Positions 8,353-16,709 of a DNA stretch of 64,000 nucleotides are shown here, one piece after another (the first letter of the stretch is position 1; each line of letters opens with the position of its first letter). Position numbers and translations under genes: made by a program. The stretch lies in NCBI RefSeq assembly GCF_026586625.1, contig NZ_JAODIW010000006.1, positions 81,408 through 145,407 on the forward strand. The letters run 5' to 3'. This stretch comes from Halobium salinum (GTDB lineage Archaea; Halobacteriota; Halobacteria; Halobacteriales; Haloferacaceae). The notes beneath the pieces were generated by a model that made no database searches, was not told where the DNA came from, and worked only from the letters and a program-made list of their open reading frames with translations.

Positions 8353-8444
8353 CGCCTCCACCGGCCCACCGACCGCCGACCACCGGCAACACGGGCCGGG
8401 TCGGCCACAAGTCCTACTCACGACTGGTCCTTCCCACGACACGC

Positions 8445-8783
8445 ATGAAGACCGTCTTCCACCTCGTGCAGGCCGACGAGCAGGGCCGAGAGACCACGCT
8501 CACCATCGCGAACAACCTCACCGAGGACGACCAGGCGGATATCGAGGAGATCGCGGTCGTCGCGCAGGCCGACGGCGCCGAACCGGTGACGACCGGTGGC
8601 ACCGGTTCCGAGACGGTCGAGACACTGCTCTCGAAGGGCGTCTCCGTCAAAATCTGTAGCAACACGATGGACCTCAAGGAGTTAGAGGAGTCGGACCTCG
8701 TCGACGGCGTCGAGACGGTCTCCTCCGGCGGCGCCGAGTTGACGCGGCTCCAGGCGGACGACTACGCGTACATCCGGCCGTAG
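8445..8783 (+). CDS. DsrE-like sulfur-relay family protein
   Basis: 112 residues. The Rossmann-like fold of DsrE/YchN proteins is suggested by MKTVFHLVQADEQGRETTLTIANNL at the start, IEEIAVVAQADG as the second strand, VETLLSKGVSVKICSNTM, and the end region VSSGGAELTRLQADDYAYIRP. Cys in KICSNTM sits where DsrE-like proteins often have the sulfur-carrying cysteine. Probably a cytoplasmic sulfur-transfer or small-oligomer protein; no sulfur gene lies next to it. Confidence 0.85.
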   Translation: MKTVFHLVQADEQGRETTLTIANNLTEDDQADIEEIAVVAQADGAEPVTTGGTGSETVETLLSKGVSVKICSNTMDLKELEESDLVDGVETVSSGGAELTRLQADDYAYIRP

Positions 8784-9031
8784 ACGGCGAGAGCCGTCGA
8801 TTCAGTGCGGCGTCTGTTTTCACCGACTCGCGTCGACGACCCGCACCGACGAGCAGCGCGCACGTCACTCGCTGGTGGCGGTCCAGAACCCCCGGTTCGG
8901 ACCCCTGGTCCAGTTCACGGCTCGCTAGTCGGTGGTCGAACGAGTCGAGACCACTGGTCGGCGGCGTCGACCCGATGGAGAATGTCTGGGAGGGGCGGCG
9001 AGAGGCGAGCGAGAGGAGAGTCGGACCGACG

Positions 9032-9682
9032 CTATGCCCGGAGCTCCGGCGGCTTCTCGCCGACCCCGAGACGCGTTCGCGAGCTGTACCACGTGTGGAC
9101 GAGCGCCGAGAGGAGGACGGCGCCGAGCGCGAGCCCGGCCCACACCGCGACCTGGAGGAGTCCGAAGGGGGAGACCCCGAACTGCGCCCCGAGCACGGTG
9201 GTGATTCCCAGCGCGGTCAACCCGACGTAGTACGGTCCCCACGGAACCGCTCGCTCCGAGACGACATCGAGGTACACGTCCAGCCCCGCCGCCGTCTCGC
9301 CGAGGGCGGCCCGACCTCGTCGACTGTCGTAGTCGACGAACCCGTGGTCGTCCAACTTGGGGAGATGAAACTGGTGGAGCGCGGTGTGGACACGCTTGCG
9401 CTCCGCGCGGTCGACCCGTTCGACCGGCTTCTCGTTCTCCCACGCGGCGACCTGCTCGGCCACGTCGCGGACCTCGACCACCTCGCCCGACCGACGGCCG
9501 AGATAGTGAAGCGTGTAGCGCCGTCGCCGGTTGCTGAGCACGTCGAACACCTCGTCCGGTGTCGCCCCCGAATCCGGCTCACCGTCGTCGGCCGCGGGCG
9601 GTGCCGCCCCCTCCGAGCGACCCTCGACGTGGTCGTCGGTCCGCTCCCCGCTCGATGTCGACTGCTGCTGCGTCGCGCTCAT
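9032..9682 (-). CDS. DUF7344 winged-helix protein with two C-terminal membrane helices
   Basis: 216 residues. A disordered, polar N-terminal tail (about 1-45) is followed by the DUF7344 winged helix: DEVFDVLSNRRRRYTLHYL, then EVRDVAEQVAAWENEKP, RKRVHTALHQFHLPKLDDHGFVDYDSRRG and ETAAGLDVYLDVV. Two hydrophobic helices near the C terminus (about 155-200) suggest membrane anchoring, so this is probably a membrane-tethered transcription factor. The ATG at 9682 overlaps the stop of a 24-codon upstream frame as ATGA. First of four anchored DUF7344 genes in the window. Confidence 0.85.
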   Translation of the reverse strand: MSATQQQSTSSGERTDDHVEGRSEGAAPPAADDGEPDSGATPDEVFDVLSNRRRRYTLHYLGRRSGEVVEVRDVAEQVAAWENEKPVERVDRAERKRVHTALHQFHLPKLDDHGFVDYDSRRGRAALGETAAGLDVYLDVVSERAVPWGPYYVGLTALGITTVLGAQFGVSPFGLLQVAVWAGLALGAVLLSALVHTWYSSRTRLGVGEKPPELRA

Positions 9683-9753
9683 AGTTCCTCGTCCGACCCC
9701 CTGTACCGCGGTGGCCGCCCCCGCTTTCCCGTACCGTTCGACTCGTCCGTCAT
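9679..9753 (-). CDS. Putative 24-residue coupled upstream small ORF
   Basis: Reads MTDESNGTGKRGRPPRYRG followed by SDEEL and a TGA that overlaps the ATG of the downstream DUF7344 gene (ATGA). A TATA-like AAATGATAC box on the minus strand near 9783-9792 would place transcription start about 10 bases before this ATG, so it would be the first start codon met by the ribosome. The peptide has a basic Gly/Arg/Pro core and acidic ends and resembles nothing I recognise. It may be a real microprotein, a leader that couples translation, or chance. Confidence 0.4.
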   Translation of the reverse strand: MTDESNGTGKRGRPPRYRGSDEEL

Positions 9754-9975
9754 ACGACGGCTGACACACTCCGGAGGAGGAGTATCATTTCACCGTCTGG
9801 GCTGTGACCGGCGGGTGAACGATGGTACATAACTGTTTCTCAGTCGGCATCGACCGTTCACTGATGACAGATATGCGGCGGGAGAACCAGTATCGGAAAA
9901 ATAACTACCACGCGGAATGATACCATCCATTACAGTTATACGGTGGTGTCGGTAGCTCTCCGGTGGGGTCGATAG

Positions 9976-10749
9976 ATGCCGTTACAGGAGCGCGAACGAG
10001 AGATAGTGGCGACCGTCTTCGACCGGTCGGAATTGATCGACCGGCTGCTCGACGGCCCGAAGGAGAAGCGCGAACTGGTCGAGGAGCTTCCGGTGTCACG
10101 CTCGACGGTGAACCGAGCGATACGGGAGTTGGAGACGCTCGAGTTGGTCGAGCGGGTCGACGAGGGGTATCGAGTCACGGACCTCTGTCGGTCGACGACG
10201 ACCCGACTCTCCGCCCTCGTCGACTCCGTGGGGTACGAGATGCGCCTTCAGAAGTTCCGCAAGTGGGTGCCGGACGGGACGCTGGAGTTCGACCTCGCAG
10301 ACGCCGACGACGCCACGGTCCTGCTCCCGGAGCCGGGGAACCCGTACGGGATGGTGAACAGGCACGTCGAACGGCTCCGTGAGGCACCGTCGCACCGGTC
10401 CGTGCTTCCACTCACCGGACTGCACGGCTACGAAGCCGTCCACGACCGCGTCGTCGAGGCCGGCGTCGAGACGACCGTCGTCGCCGCCCCATCCGTCGTC
10501 GACGTGCTCGTGACGGACCCCGAGTTCGAGCCGCTCACCGACGCGCTGACCGAGACGGACCGCTTCAGGCTGTTCGAGACCGAGGAGCCGGTGCCCTACT
10601 TCGTCGGCGTCTACGGCGATGTCGTCCAGTTCGGGGTCGACGACGACGGCGACCCGCGAGCGCTGTACGAGACCACCGACACGACCGTTCGAGAGTGGGC
10701 GAACCGGCGCATCGACGACTACGTCGAGCGTGCAGAACGGGTTCTTTGA
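9976..10749 (+). CDS. FilR1-like winged-helix transcriptional regulator
   Basis: 257 residues. The N terminus (about 10-75) is a winged helix: LIDRLLDGPKEKRELVEELPVSRSTVNRAIRELETLELVERVDEG, with the recognition helix at SRSTVNRAIRELE. The remainder matches the middle/effector domain of the FilR1 (methanogenesis regulator) type family, seen as VLPLTGLHGYEAVHDRV, TTVVAAPSVVDVLV and PYFVGVYGDVVQFGVDD, ending in a helix EWANRRIDDYVERAERVL. Ligand and targets unknown. AGTTATACGG near 9932-9941 may be its TATA box. A paralogue with the same architecture is at 14362-15159. Confidence 0.87.
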   Translation: MPLQEREREIVATVFDRSELIDRLLDGPKEKRELVEELPVSRSTVNRAIRELETLELVERVDEGYRVTDLCRSTTTRLSALVDSVGYEMRLQKFRKWVPDGTLEFDLADADDATVLLPEPGNPYGMVNRHVERLREAPSHRSVLPLTGLHGYEAVHDRVVEAGVETTVVAAPSVVDVLVTDPEFEPLTDALTETDRFRLFETEEPVPYFVGVYGDVVQFGVDDDGDPRALYETTDTTVREWANRRIDDYVERAERVL

Positions 10750-10800
10750 GACGCGCTGGCTCTTCGAAACCCGAGACGACGTCCGGGGAAGCGCCCCTTC

Positions 10801-11448
10801 CTACATCGGTCGTCGACGGAGCCCCACCGCGAGCGTCACGGCGGCGAAGAGGCTCGTGACGACGGCGCCGACGTAGCTGGTGAGCAGACTCGGGACGAGA
10901 CCGACCCACGTGGCGGCCGCCAGGAGCACGCTGAAGACGGTCGCGCAGCCGTAGTAACGCGTCGCGCTGTCGGTACTCCCGGTCGGCGCGTCGGTCGGTC
11001 CCTCCGGAGTCCCGTCCACGTCGAGGTACCGGCCGATCTCTCCGGCGAGCCCGGTGGGTCGGACCGTCCCGCGGGACTGTTCGTACTCTATCACGCCGTG
11101 CTCGTCGAGCTTCGGCAGGTGGCTCTGGTACAGCGCGATGTACACGCGCTGGCGCTCGGTCGACGTGATAGCCGCTACGGGCTTGTCCTGCTCCCACGCG
11201 GCGACCTGTTCTGCGATGTCGCGCATCTCGAACGACTCCGTCTCCGGGCGCTCTCGAACGTATCGCAGGACGCCGCGGCGACGTGCGTTCTGCAACAGGT
11301 GGAACACGTCGTCGGCGCACAACGTCGGGTCGCGGCCGCTCGACGCGGAGTCGACAGCCGCGTCTCCCTCCGCGTCCGAACCGGCGTCGAGGCCGGTCGT
11401 CCGCTCGTCGTCCGCGCCGACGGCCGCCGCGTCCTGGTGTGCGCTCAT
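10801..11448 (-). CDS. DUF7344 winged-helix protein with two C-terminal membrane helices
   Basis: 215 residues. Polar N-terminal tail, then the DUF7344 fold: DDVFHLLQNARRRGVLRYV, EMRDIAEQVAAWEQDKP, RQRVYIALYQSHLPKLDEHGVIEYEQSRGTV, and ETIGRY-like end of the wing. Two hydrophobic helices (about 150-210: YYGCATVFSVLLAAATWVG and SYVGAVVTSLFAAVTLAVG) would anchor it in the membrane. It differs from the other copies in N-A-R-R-R instead of S-N-R-R-R-R. It converges on the FilR1-like gene. A TTTATC box about 35 bases upstream supports the start. Confidence 0.85.
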   Translation of the reverse strand: MSAHQDAAAVGADDERTTGLDAGSDAEGDAAVDSASSGRDPTLCADDVFHLLQNARRRGVLRYVRERPETESFEMRDIAEQVAAWEQDKPVAAITSTERQRVYIALYQSHLPKLDEHGVIEYEQSRGTVRPTGLAGEIGRYLDVDGTPEGPTDAPTGSTDSATRYYGCATVFSVLLAAATWVGLVPSLLTSYVGAVVTSLFAAVTLAVGLRRRPM

Positions 11449-11809
11449 TGTCGTACTCGGGCCGACGGAGAGACCGGTGATAAACCCGAGACGCCGTTCA
11501 GCCGTTTCCGACCGTTCACGAGCGTTCGAACGGCCCCGAAACGCCCGTCTCGGATACTCTCGCGGCCGTCGTTGTCGACGGTGCCCCGACTAGTCGTGAA
11601 CGGAACGCTCCCGGAAGGAAGTCGGCTGAAACGGCCCGAAACGGTCCCAAACGCGCGATTGATGATGGGAGCCGGACACACGGCGCTCCGGAGTGAGAGA
11701 CGTCGCGGCGGACTGACCGCGACGGACGGGCGGACGGCCTCGCGAGCGGAGCATCGGCCGGCGAGAAGGGTATCGAGCGACGAGCCGGGCCGGGCGACCC
11801 GGCCGGAGA
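11449..11809. other. Intergenic region with promoter and repeated CGTTCA motifs, no gene seen
   Basis: No convincing coding frame. Near the right edge of the DUF7344 gene there is a minus-strand TATA-like GTTTATC (about 11479-11487). Around it several copies of CGTTCA or TGAACG occur (11494-11499, 11513-11518, 11598-11603) and a GCGTTCGAACG palindrome (11522-11532). The same hexamer occurs upstream of the other DUF7344 genes. Confidence 0.5.
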
Positions 11810-13006
11810 CTACCTCGCGTCGAACGGCGAGACGCCGGTCGTCGGCTCGGTGCGGCGGAACCCGTCGATGGAGCCGCCGGTCTGGATGATGTTGAACGCG
11901 GTCATCAGGTCCGACCGGGAGACCAACCCGACGAGTTCGCCCTCGCGGTCGATGACGGGGAGACGGCCGACGCCGCGCTGCTGCATCTCGGTGAGCGCCT
12001 CGATGGCGTCGGCCTCGGGGGTCACCGAGGTGATGTCGTGGCTCATCACGTCCTCGACGCGGTAGGCGTCGCGCTCGACCTCCCGCACCTCGCGGGCGTC
12101 GTTGAGCGTCACCATCCCGACCAACTCGCCGGCGTCGACGACGGGGTAGCCGGTGTGGCGCTCGCGGAACATCCGGCCCATCAGGTCCGCGATGGAGGTG
12201 TCCGGCGAGACGACGTGGAGTTCCTCGCGCGGGGTCATGATATCGCGGACGGTCACGTCCTGGAACGCCGCCTTCATCACGGTCTGCTGGGCCTCGCTGG
12301 AGGCGCCCATGTAGATGAAGAAGGCGAGCGCGATGACGAACAGCTGGAAGTTGAGCAGGCCGAACAGGCCGAGCAGGAGCGCGAACACCTTCCCGACCTC
12401 CGCGGCGAGTTGGGTCGCGCGGGCGTGGGTCCGGGTCCGTGCGAGCAGCGCGCGGAGGACGCGGCCGCCGTCCATCGGGAACCCCGGGAGCATGTTGAAC
12501 ACCGCGAGCACGACGTTCATCAGCGCGAGGTAGGCGAGGACGAACTTCCCGGCGACGACGACCCCGTTGGTGTCGGGGACGACGACGAAGGCGGCGTAGG
12601 AGAGTACGCCGAGCAGGATGCTGACCACGGGGCCGGCGATCGCGATGAGTAGCTCCTGTTTCCAGTCCTCCGGAACCTCGGTGAAGCGGGCGACGCCGCC
12701 GAACAGCCAGAGGGTGATCGACTCGATCTTGTACCCGTAGCGCATCGCCACCAGCGAGTGGCCGAACTCGTGGAGCAGGACGCCGAGAAAGAGCCCGATG
12801 GCGGCGACGCTCCCGAGCACCCACTCGGTCGAGCCGGCGGTCAGCGCCTCTACCGAGAACGACGCGCCGAACAGAAGGTTGAGTAGGTCTACCTGCTGTT
12901 CGACGGCGTCGCCGATGAGGTACGCGAACAGCGGCAACACCAGGAGGAACGTCAGGTCGAGTCTGATCGGGATTCCGAAGGCGCTGCCGATTCGGATGCC
13001 TCGCAT
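11810..13006 (-). CDS. Site-2-protease-like M50 metalloprotease with two CBS domains
   Basis: 398 residues. The membrane part (about 1-235) carries the zinc site HEFGH (His79, Glu80, His83) and the second-site motif NMLPGFPMDGGRVLRALLA supplying the aspartate ligand. These define S2P/M50B intramembrane proteases, which release membrane-held regulators. Two CBS domains follow (about 250-310, VRDIMTPREELHVVSPDTS; and 320-380, VEDVMSHDITSVTPEADAIEAL), likely binding adenine nucleotides and regulating the protease. Several membrane-tethered DUF7344 factors lie nearby and are conceivable substrates, but that is speculation. Start ATG gives MRGIRIGSAFGIPIRLD, the usual family beginning. Confidence 0.95.
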   Translation of the reverse strand: MRGIRIGSAFGIPIRLDLTFLLVLPLFAYLIGDAVEQQVDLLNLLFGASFSVEALTAGSTEWVLGSVAAIGLFLGVLLHEFGHSLVAMRYGYKIESITLWLFGGVARFTEVPEDWKQELLIAIAGPVVSILLGVLSYAAFVVVPDTNGVVVAGKFVLAYLALMNVVLAVFNMLPGFPMDGGRVLRALLARTRTHARATQLAAEVGKVFALLLGLFGLLNFQLFVIALAFFIYMGASSEAQQTVMKAAFQDVTVRDIMTPREELHVVSPDTSIADLMGRMFRERHTGYPVVDAGELVGMVTLNDAREVREVERDAYRVEDVMSHDITSVTPEADAIEALTEMQQRGVGRLPVIDREGELVGLVSRSDLMTAFNIIQTGGSIDGFRRTEPTTGVSPFDAR

Positions 13007-13091
13007 ACGTTCGCTAGTCGGTGCCGAAGCTTAAAATGGGGGTTGGCCGTGAGCGGTGCCGGGTCGGTGTTCGCCGGGGTCGACGCGGTCT

Positions 13092-13700
13092 TCAGTGCTG
13101 GTGGTGAGCGGTGCCGGTGTCGCTGCCGGTGTTGCCGTCCTCGCCGGGACCACCGCCGTCGGTGTCGGCTCCGTCGGCTCCGTCGCCGTCACCGACGACG
13201 AACACCGCGCCCTTCATGCCCATCGTCGCGTGGGGCCGGCAGACGTACGTGTAGAGGCCGGGCGTCTCGAAGGTGTGTGAGAACACCTTGTCACTGCCGG
13301 AGAGGTACTCGCTCGCGAACGAGCCGTCGGTGGCGACGACGTCGTGGCCGCCGCCCCTGCCGGTCCACTCCCACCGGACGGTCGTCCCGGGAGCGACGGC
13401 TATCGCGGCGGGACCGAACCCGTAACTGCCGCCGTTGCCGTCGGCGCCGACCTGTACGACCACCGTGGTCTCCCCGGTGAAGTCCCAGGTCGTGTCGCGG
13501 TAGTTACTCACGTCGGTGAACCAGGTGCCGTAGTCGGGCGCCCCGGGGAAGGCGACGATGTGGGGCGGGACGATGGGGTCCCGGGCGATGCCGCCGTCGA
13601 TACAGCCGGCCAGGGGGGTCACGGCCGCGAGGCCGAGGAGGCCGGCGGCCTGCAGGTAGGTCCGCCGGGAGAGGGTCTGAGTGTCGAATCGGGGAGACAT
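13092..13700 (-). CDS. Halocyanin-like blue copper lipoprotein
   Basis: 202 residues. The N terminus has a Tat-type signal (SRRTYLQAAGLLGLAAVTP) with lipobox LAGC, so Cys33 would be the lipidated residue anchoring it outside the cytoplasmic membrane. The cupredoxin domain (about 75-168) has the type-1 copper ligands His119 (GGGHDVV), Cys154 and His157 (YVCRPHATMG) and Met160 or Met162. The C-terminal tail is Gly/Asp-rich and ends in a His cluster. Halocyanins are small electron carriers feeding terminal oxidases. A DUF7475-like membrane protein lies just upstream on the same strand. Confidence 0.95.
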   Translation of the reverse strand: MSPRFDTQTLSRRTYLQAAGLLGLAAVTPLAGCIDGGIARDPIVPPHIVAFPGAPDYGTWFTDVSNYRDTTWDFTGETTVVVQVGADGNGGSYGFGPAAIAVAPGTTVRWEWTGRGGGHDVVATDGSFASEYLSGSDKVFSHTFETPGLYTYVCRPHATMGMKGAVFVVGDGDGADGADTDGGGPGEDGNTGSDTGTAHHQH

Positions 13701-13809
13701 GGTGGGATGGGGTTGGGAGTTTGGGGTCCGGTGGGTCGTGTGCGTCAGCGGGGGCGGTCAGGGTGGTCGGGGTGTCGCGTGTGCGATGCGGTGGGGTCGC
13801 CCTCGGGAG

Positions 13810-14241
13810 TTACGCGGTCAGGGCGCGCTCGGCGCGGCGGACCGAGTACCAGCGGGCGAACAGGTACGCGAGGCAGGCGATGAGGGCGATTTCGACGGCC
13901 TTGGTCGTCAGGCCGAGCGTCCCCTCGGGAGCGGGGCCGAAGCCGAGCGCCTGCCACTCCATCACGTAGCCGCCGATCTGGGCCAGCGTGTACGGGATGC
14001 CGGCGAGGTACAGGGCCGGGCGGTACACGTTCAGCAGCAGGAGGCCGATGGCGCCGAAGTAGCCGAGGCCGGCCAGCAGGAACAGGTCCATCCCGCCGTT
14101 GTACCAGAGGTACAGGTGGACGATGCCGGTGATGCTGGCGAGACCGACGGCCGTCCAGTGGACGGGGGTGAGGGTCGCGGTCTCGAAGCCGAACCCGCGT
14201 GCGGTTCGGGTGGTTTGGGTGGTCTGAGTTGTCGCAGCCAT
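13810..14241 (-). CDS. Four-helix haloarchaeal membrane protein (DUF7475-like)
   Basis: 143 residues. After a Thr-rich start there are four predicted membrane helices: about 25-48 (VHWTAVGLASITGIVHLYLWY), 50-70 (LFLLAGLGYFGAIGLLLLN), 75-95 and 115-135. Short loops contain conserved-looking YNGGMD and NVYRPALYLAGIPYT. Function unknown; the name DUF7475 is from memory. It is followed 109 bases downstream by the halocyanin gene in the same direction, so a link with respiration is possible but unproven. Confidence 0.75.
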   Translation of the reverse strand: MAATTQTTQTTRTARGFGFETATLTPVHWTAVGLASITGIVHLYLWYNGGMDLFLLAGLGYFGAIGLLLLNVYRPALYLAGIPYTLAQIGGYVMEWQALGFGPAPEGTLGLTTKAVEIALIACLAYLFARWYSVRRAERALTA

Positions 14242-14361
14242 GGGAAGAGAATCACCCGCTCAGAGTATCATGATTTCTCGTGGAACAGTTTCGTCACGTG
14301 AGCACGTTGCAGACAGTGAGTGTCACGGGCTGTGGCGGCAGGCGTCTCCAAACGCTGCCGG

Positions 14362-15159
14362 TCACCCACCGACGACGAGTTCCGGGGTCAGTCGCCTCGC
14401 GTGGTCGCGGTAGTCGTCGATAGTCCGGTCGACCCACGCCACGACGGTGGGGTTCTCACTCTCGATTACCGCCCGGGGGACGCCCTGGTCGTCGATGGGG
14501 ACGATGACGGCGACCCCGTCGGCGACGCCGAGCATGACCGGCACCTCACCGTCGTAGCAGTAGACTGCGGCGCCGTCCGACGCCACCATCCGCCGCGTCC
14601 ACTCGCGCATCTCGGGGTCCGCGAGGGCCGTCCCGACCGCCGCTGCCGAGAGAATCACCTCCTGGGTCTGCTCTCCGCCGACCACCCGGCGGTGTTGGAG
14701 TCGCATCGTGTCGCGGAAGACGGAGCCGGACAACACCTGCACGTGCGCGGCCTCCTGCACGAGCGACTCGGCCCGGCGGATGTGGGCGAGGACGTCGCTC
14801 CGAGTGGGGAGCGTGACCGTCGCGTCGCGGAACTCGTGGAGGTCGAGGTCCATCCCGTCGAGGGGGAACCACGCCGACACCGCACCGAGACGCTGCATCG
14901 TCTCGACGGTCCCCAGCAGGTCGCCGAACTCCTCCGCCAGGAGTGCGCCAAAGGGGGTGACGCGGTAGACGCGGTCCTCCTTCCTCGCCCACCCGCGCTC
15001 ACAGAAGTCGTCGAGAATCCGACCGAGTGTCGCCTGCGAGGCGCCGATGCGGTCGCGGAGTTCACTACGTGTGTGGGGCCCCCGGGACAGTTCGTCGAGC
15101 ACCTCGACCCGGCGTCCGGAGCGGGCGAGGAACTCGACGTCGTCCAGGGGCGTTCGCAT
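14362..15159 (-). CDS. FilR1-like winged-helix transcriptional regulator
   Basis: 265 residues. N-terminal winged helix (about 5-75): DVEFLARSGRRVEVLDELSRGPHTRSELRDRIGASQATLGRILDD, with recognition helix SQATLGRILDDFCERGWA. The effector domain (about 110-250) resembles the FilR1-type middle domain: HVQVLSGSVFRDTMRLQHR, VVGGEQTQEVILSAAAV, VYCYDGEVPVMLGVADGVAVIVPIDDQG, ending VAWVDRTIDDYRDHARRL. This is the same architecture as the gene at 9976. ATG at 15159; the longer open frame upstream is antisense to the cupin and hisA genes and not credible. Confidence 0.87.
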   Translation of the reverse strand: MRTPLDDVEFLARSGRRVEVLDELSRGPHTRSELRDRIGASQATLGRILDDFCERGWARKEDRVYRVTPFGALLAEEFGDLLGTVETMQRLGAVSAWFPLDGMDLDLHEFRDATVTLPTRSDVLAHIRRAESLVQEAAHVQVLSGSVFRDTMRLQHRRVVGGEQTQEVILSAAAVGTALADPEMREWTRRMVASDGAAVYCYDGEVPVMLGVADGVAVIVPIDDQGVPRAVIESENPTVVAWVDRTIDDYRDHARRLTPELVVGG

Positions 15160-15295
15160 ATCGGATACTCGTGAGGGCGCGAACGTTGATAAACGTGTGT
15201 ATGGGACGACCCCCGCCCGCGACTGTGGATTCCACTGTTCCGTCGACCGCCGCCACCGGTCAACGCTTACGGTGGCGGGTCGCGTACGGCTCGCC

Positions 15296-15745
15296 ATGAG
15301 CGACACCAGCGACCCCGGTGACACCACCGGCGCAGGGGACGGGCCCGCGGCAGTCGTCCGCAGGGCCGACGACGTCGAGTACGAACCCGTCGGCGCCGCC
15401 GAGGGGATGCGAAAGGGCGTCCTCGTGGACGAGAGCCACGGTGCGCCCCACTTCGCCATCCGACGGTTCACCCTCGACCCCGGCGCCGAGGTGCCTCGGC
15501 ACACGAACGACGTCGAACACGAACAGTACGTCCTGGACGGCGAGTACGTCGTCGGCATCGGCGACGAAGAACACGTCGTGCGCGCCGGCGACTCGTTGCT
15601 CATCCCGGCCGGGACGGTCCACTGGTATCGTAACGAGGGCGACGAGCCGGGGGCGTTCCTGTGTGCCGTACCGAACGGCGACGATAGCATCGACCTGGTC
15701 GGGGATGGAAACGAGGACGAGGACGCCGGAGCGGCCGGGGAATGA
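15296..15745 (+). CDS. Cupin-domain protein
   Basis: 149 residues. A single RmlC-type cupin barrel: motif 1 is PGAEVPRHTNDVEHEQYVLDGEY (G-x5-H-x-H-x3-4-E-x6-G pattern, with HTNDVEHEQ as metal ligands) and motif 2 is GDSLLIPAGTVHWYRNEGDEPGAFL. Likely binds one divalent metal; enzyme or sensor role unknown. The stop overlaps the hisA start as ATGA, so the two genes are co-translated. Start ATG at 15296. Confidence 0.9.
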   Translation: MSDTSDPGDTTGAGDGPAAVVRRADDVEYEPVGAAEGMRKGVLVDESHGAPHFAIRRFTLDPGAEVPRHTNDVEHEQYVLDGEYVVGIGDEEHVVRAGDSLLIPAGTVHWYRNEGDEPGAFLCAVPNGDDSIDLVGDGNEDEDAGAAGE

Positions 15746-16482
15746 CGGACGCGCCCGACACTCGACACTTCCCCGCGTTCGAGGTCATTCCCGCCGTCGA
15801 CATGCAGGACGGCGAGGTCGTCCAGCTCGTCCAGGGCGAGCGCGGCACCGAGAAACGATACGGTGACCCGGTCGACGCCGCTGAGCGGTGGGTCGACGAA
15901 GGGGCGGAGACGCTCCACCTCGTCGACCTCGACGGCGCCTTCGAGGGCGAGCGAGCGAACGCCCCCGCGGTCGAGGCTATCCTCGACGCCGTCGACGTGG
16001 ACGTCCAACTCGGCGGCGGCATCCGCACCGTCGACGACGCGGTCTCGTTGCTCGACGCCGGCGTCGACCGGGTCATCCTCGGGACGGCGGCGGTCGAGCG
16101 GCCCGAAATAGTCGCGGAGATCAGCGAGACGTATCCGGGGAGCGTGACGGTGAGCCTGGACGCGCGCGAGGGGGAGGTCGTCGTCGGCGGCTGGACCGAA
16201 GGCACCGGTCTCGACCCGGTCGAGGCGGCGTCGCGCTACGAGGAGCTCGGTGCCGGCGCGATTCTGTTCACCGACGTCGACGTGGAGGGGAAGCTGGAGG
16301 GCGTCCAGACGGAGAACGTGCGGGCGCTCGCGGAGGCGGTGTCGATTCCGGTCGTCGCAAGCGGGGGGGTCGCGACGCTCGACGACGTGCGGGCGCTCAG
16401 AGAGGCGGGGGCGTCGGCGGTCGTAGTCGGCACGGCGCTGTACGAGGGGCGATTCACCCTCCGTGAAGCGATGGACGCCTGA
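15742..16482 (+). CDS. hisA: Phosphoribosylformimino-5-aminoimidazole carboxamide ribotide isomerase
   Basis: 246 residues, normal length. HisA opens the ribose of ProFAR to PRFAR in histidine synthesis on a TIM barrel. Motifs: FEVIPAVDMQDGEVVQLVQGE with catalytic Asp in AVDMQDG, HLVDLDGAF, VQLGGGIRTVDDAVSLLDAGVDRVILGTAAV, the second catalytic Asp in VSLDAREGEVVVGGWTEGTG, and phosphate-binding VVASGGVATLDDVRAL and VVVGTALYEGRFTL. ATGA overlap with the cupin gene. hisB is about 6.7 kb downstream on the same strand with unrelated genes between. Confidence 0.97.
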   Translation: MTDAPDTRHFPAFEVIPAVDMQDGEVVQLVQGERGTEKRYGDPVDAAERWVDEGAETLHLVDLDGAFEGERANAPAVEAILDAVDVDVQLGGGIRTVDDAVSLLDAGVDRVILGTAAVERPEIVAEISETYPGSVTVSLDAREGEVVVGGWTEGTGLDPVEAASRYEELGAGAILFTDVDVEGKLEGVQTENVRALAEAVSIPVVASGGVATLDDVRALREAGASAVVVGTALYEGRFTLREAMDA

Positions 16483-16519
16483 GCCGAGCCGGCGCCGACC
16501 GGGTTCGCGCCGGGGCCGG

Positions 16520-16693
16520 TCAGGGCGCCAACCGCTCTCGCACGAAGGAGGCCGTCCCGGAGAGCACGGCCAGTACGGCGAGACAGATGAGCAGGTAGCC
16601 GAGCGTCAGTCCGAGGCTGGACCCCGAGCGAAGCAGGGCGGCGCCGACGGCGAGGACGTACCCCACGAACAGGGCCGCTTTCAGTAGTGGCAT
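16520..16693 (-). CDS. 57-residue membrane protein
   Basis: MPLLKAALFVGYVLAVGAALL then a short polar turn (RSGSS) and LGLTLGYLLICLAVLAVLSG form two hydrophobic helices, ending FVRERLAP. Small two-helix membrane protein with no recognisable family. It lies 16 bases downstream of another tiny membrane protein on the same strand, suggesting a two-gene operon. Confidence 0.6.
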   Translation of the reverse strand: MPLLKAALFVGYVLAVGAALLRSGSSLGLTLGYLLICLAVLAVLSGTASFVRERLAP

Positions 16694-16709
16694 CTCTGTG
16701 CCTCCGCGG

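Noticed and set aside
14362-16008. Longer version of the FilR1-like regulator reaching into hisA
   Set aside because: The extra part is antisense to the cupin and hisA genes and Ser/Pro/Arg-rich.
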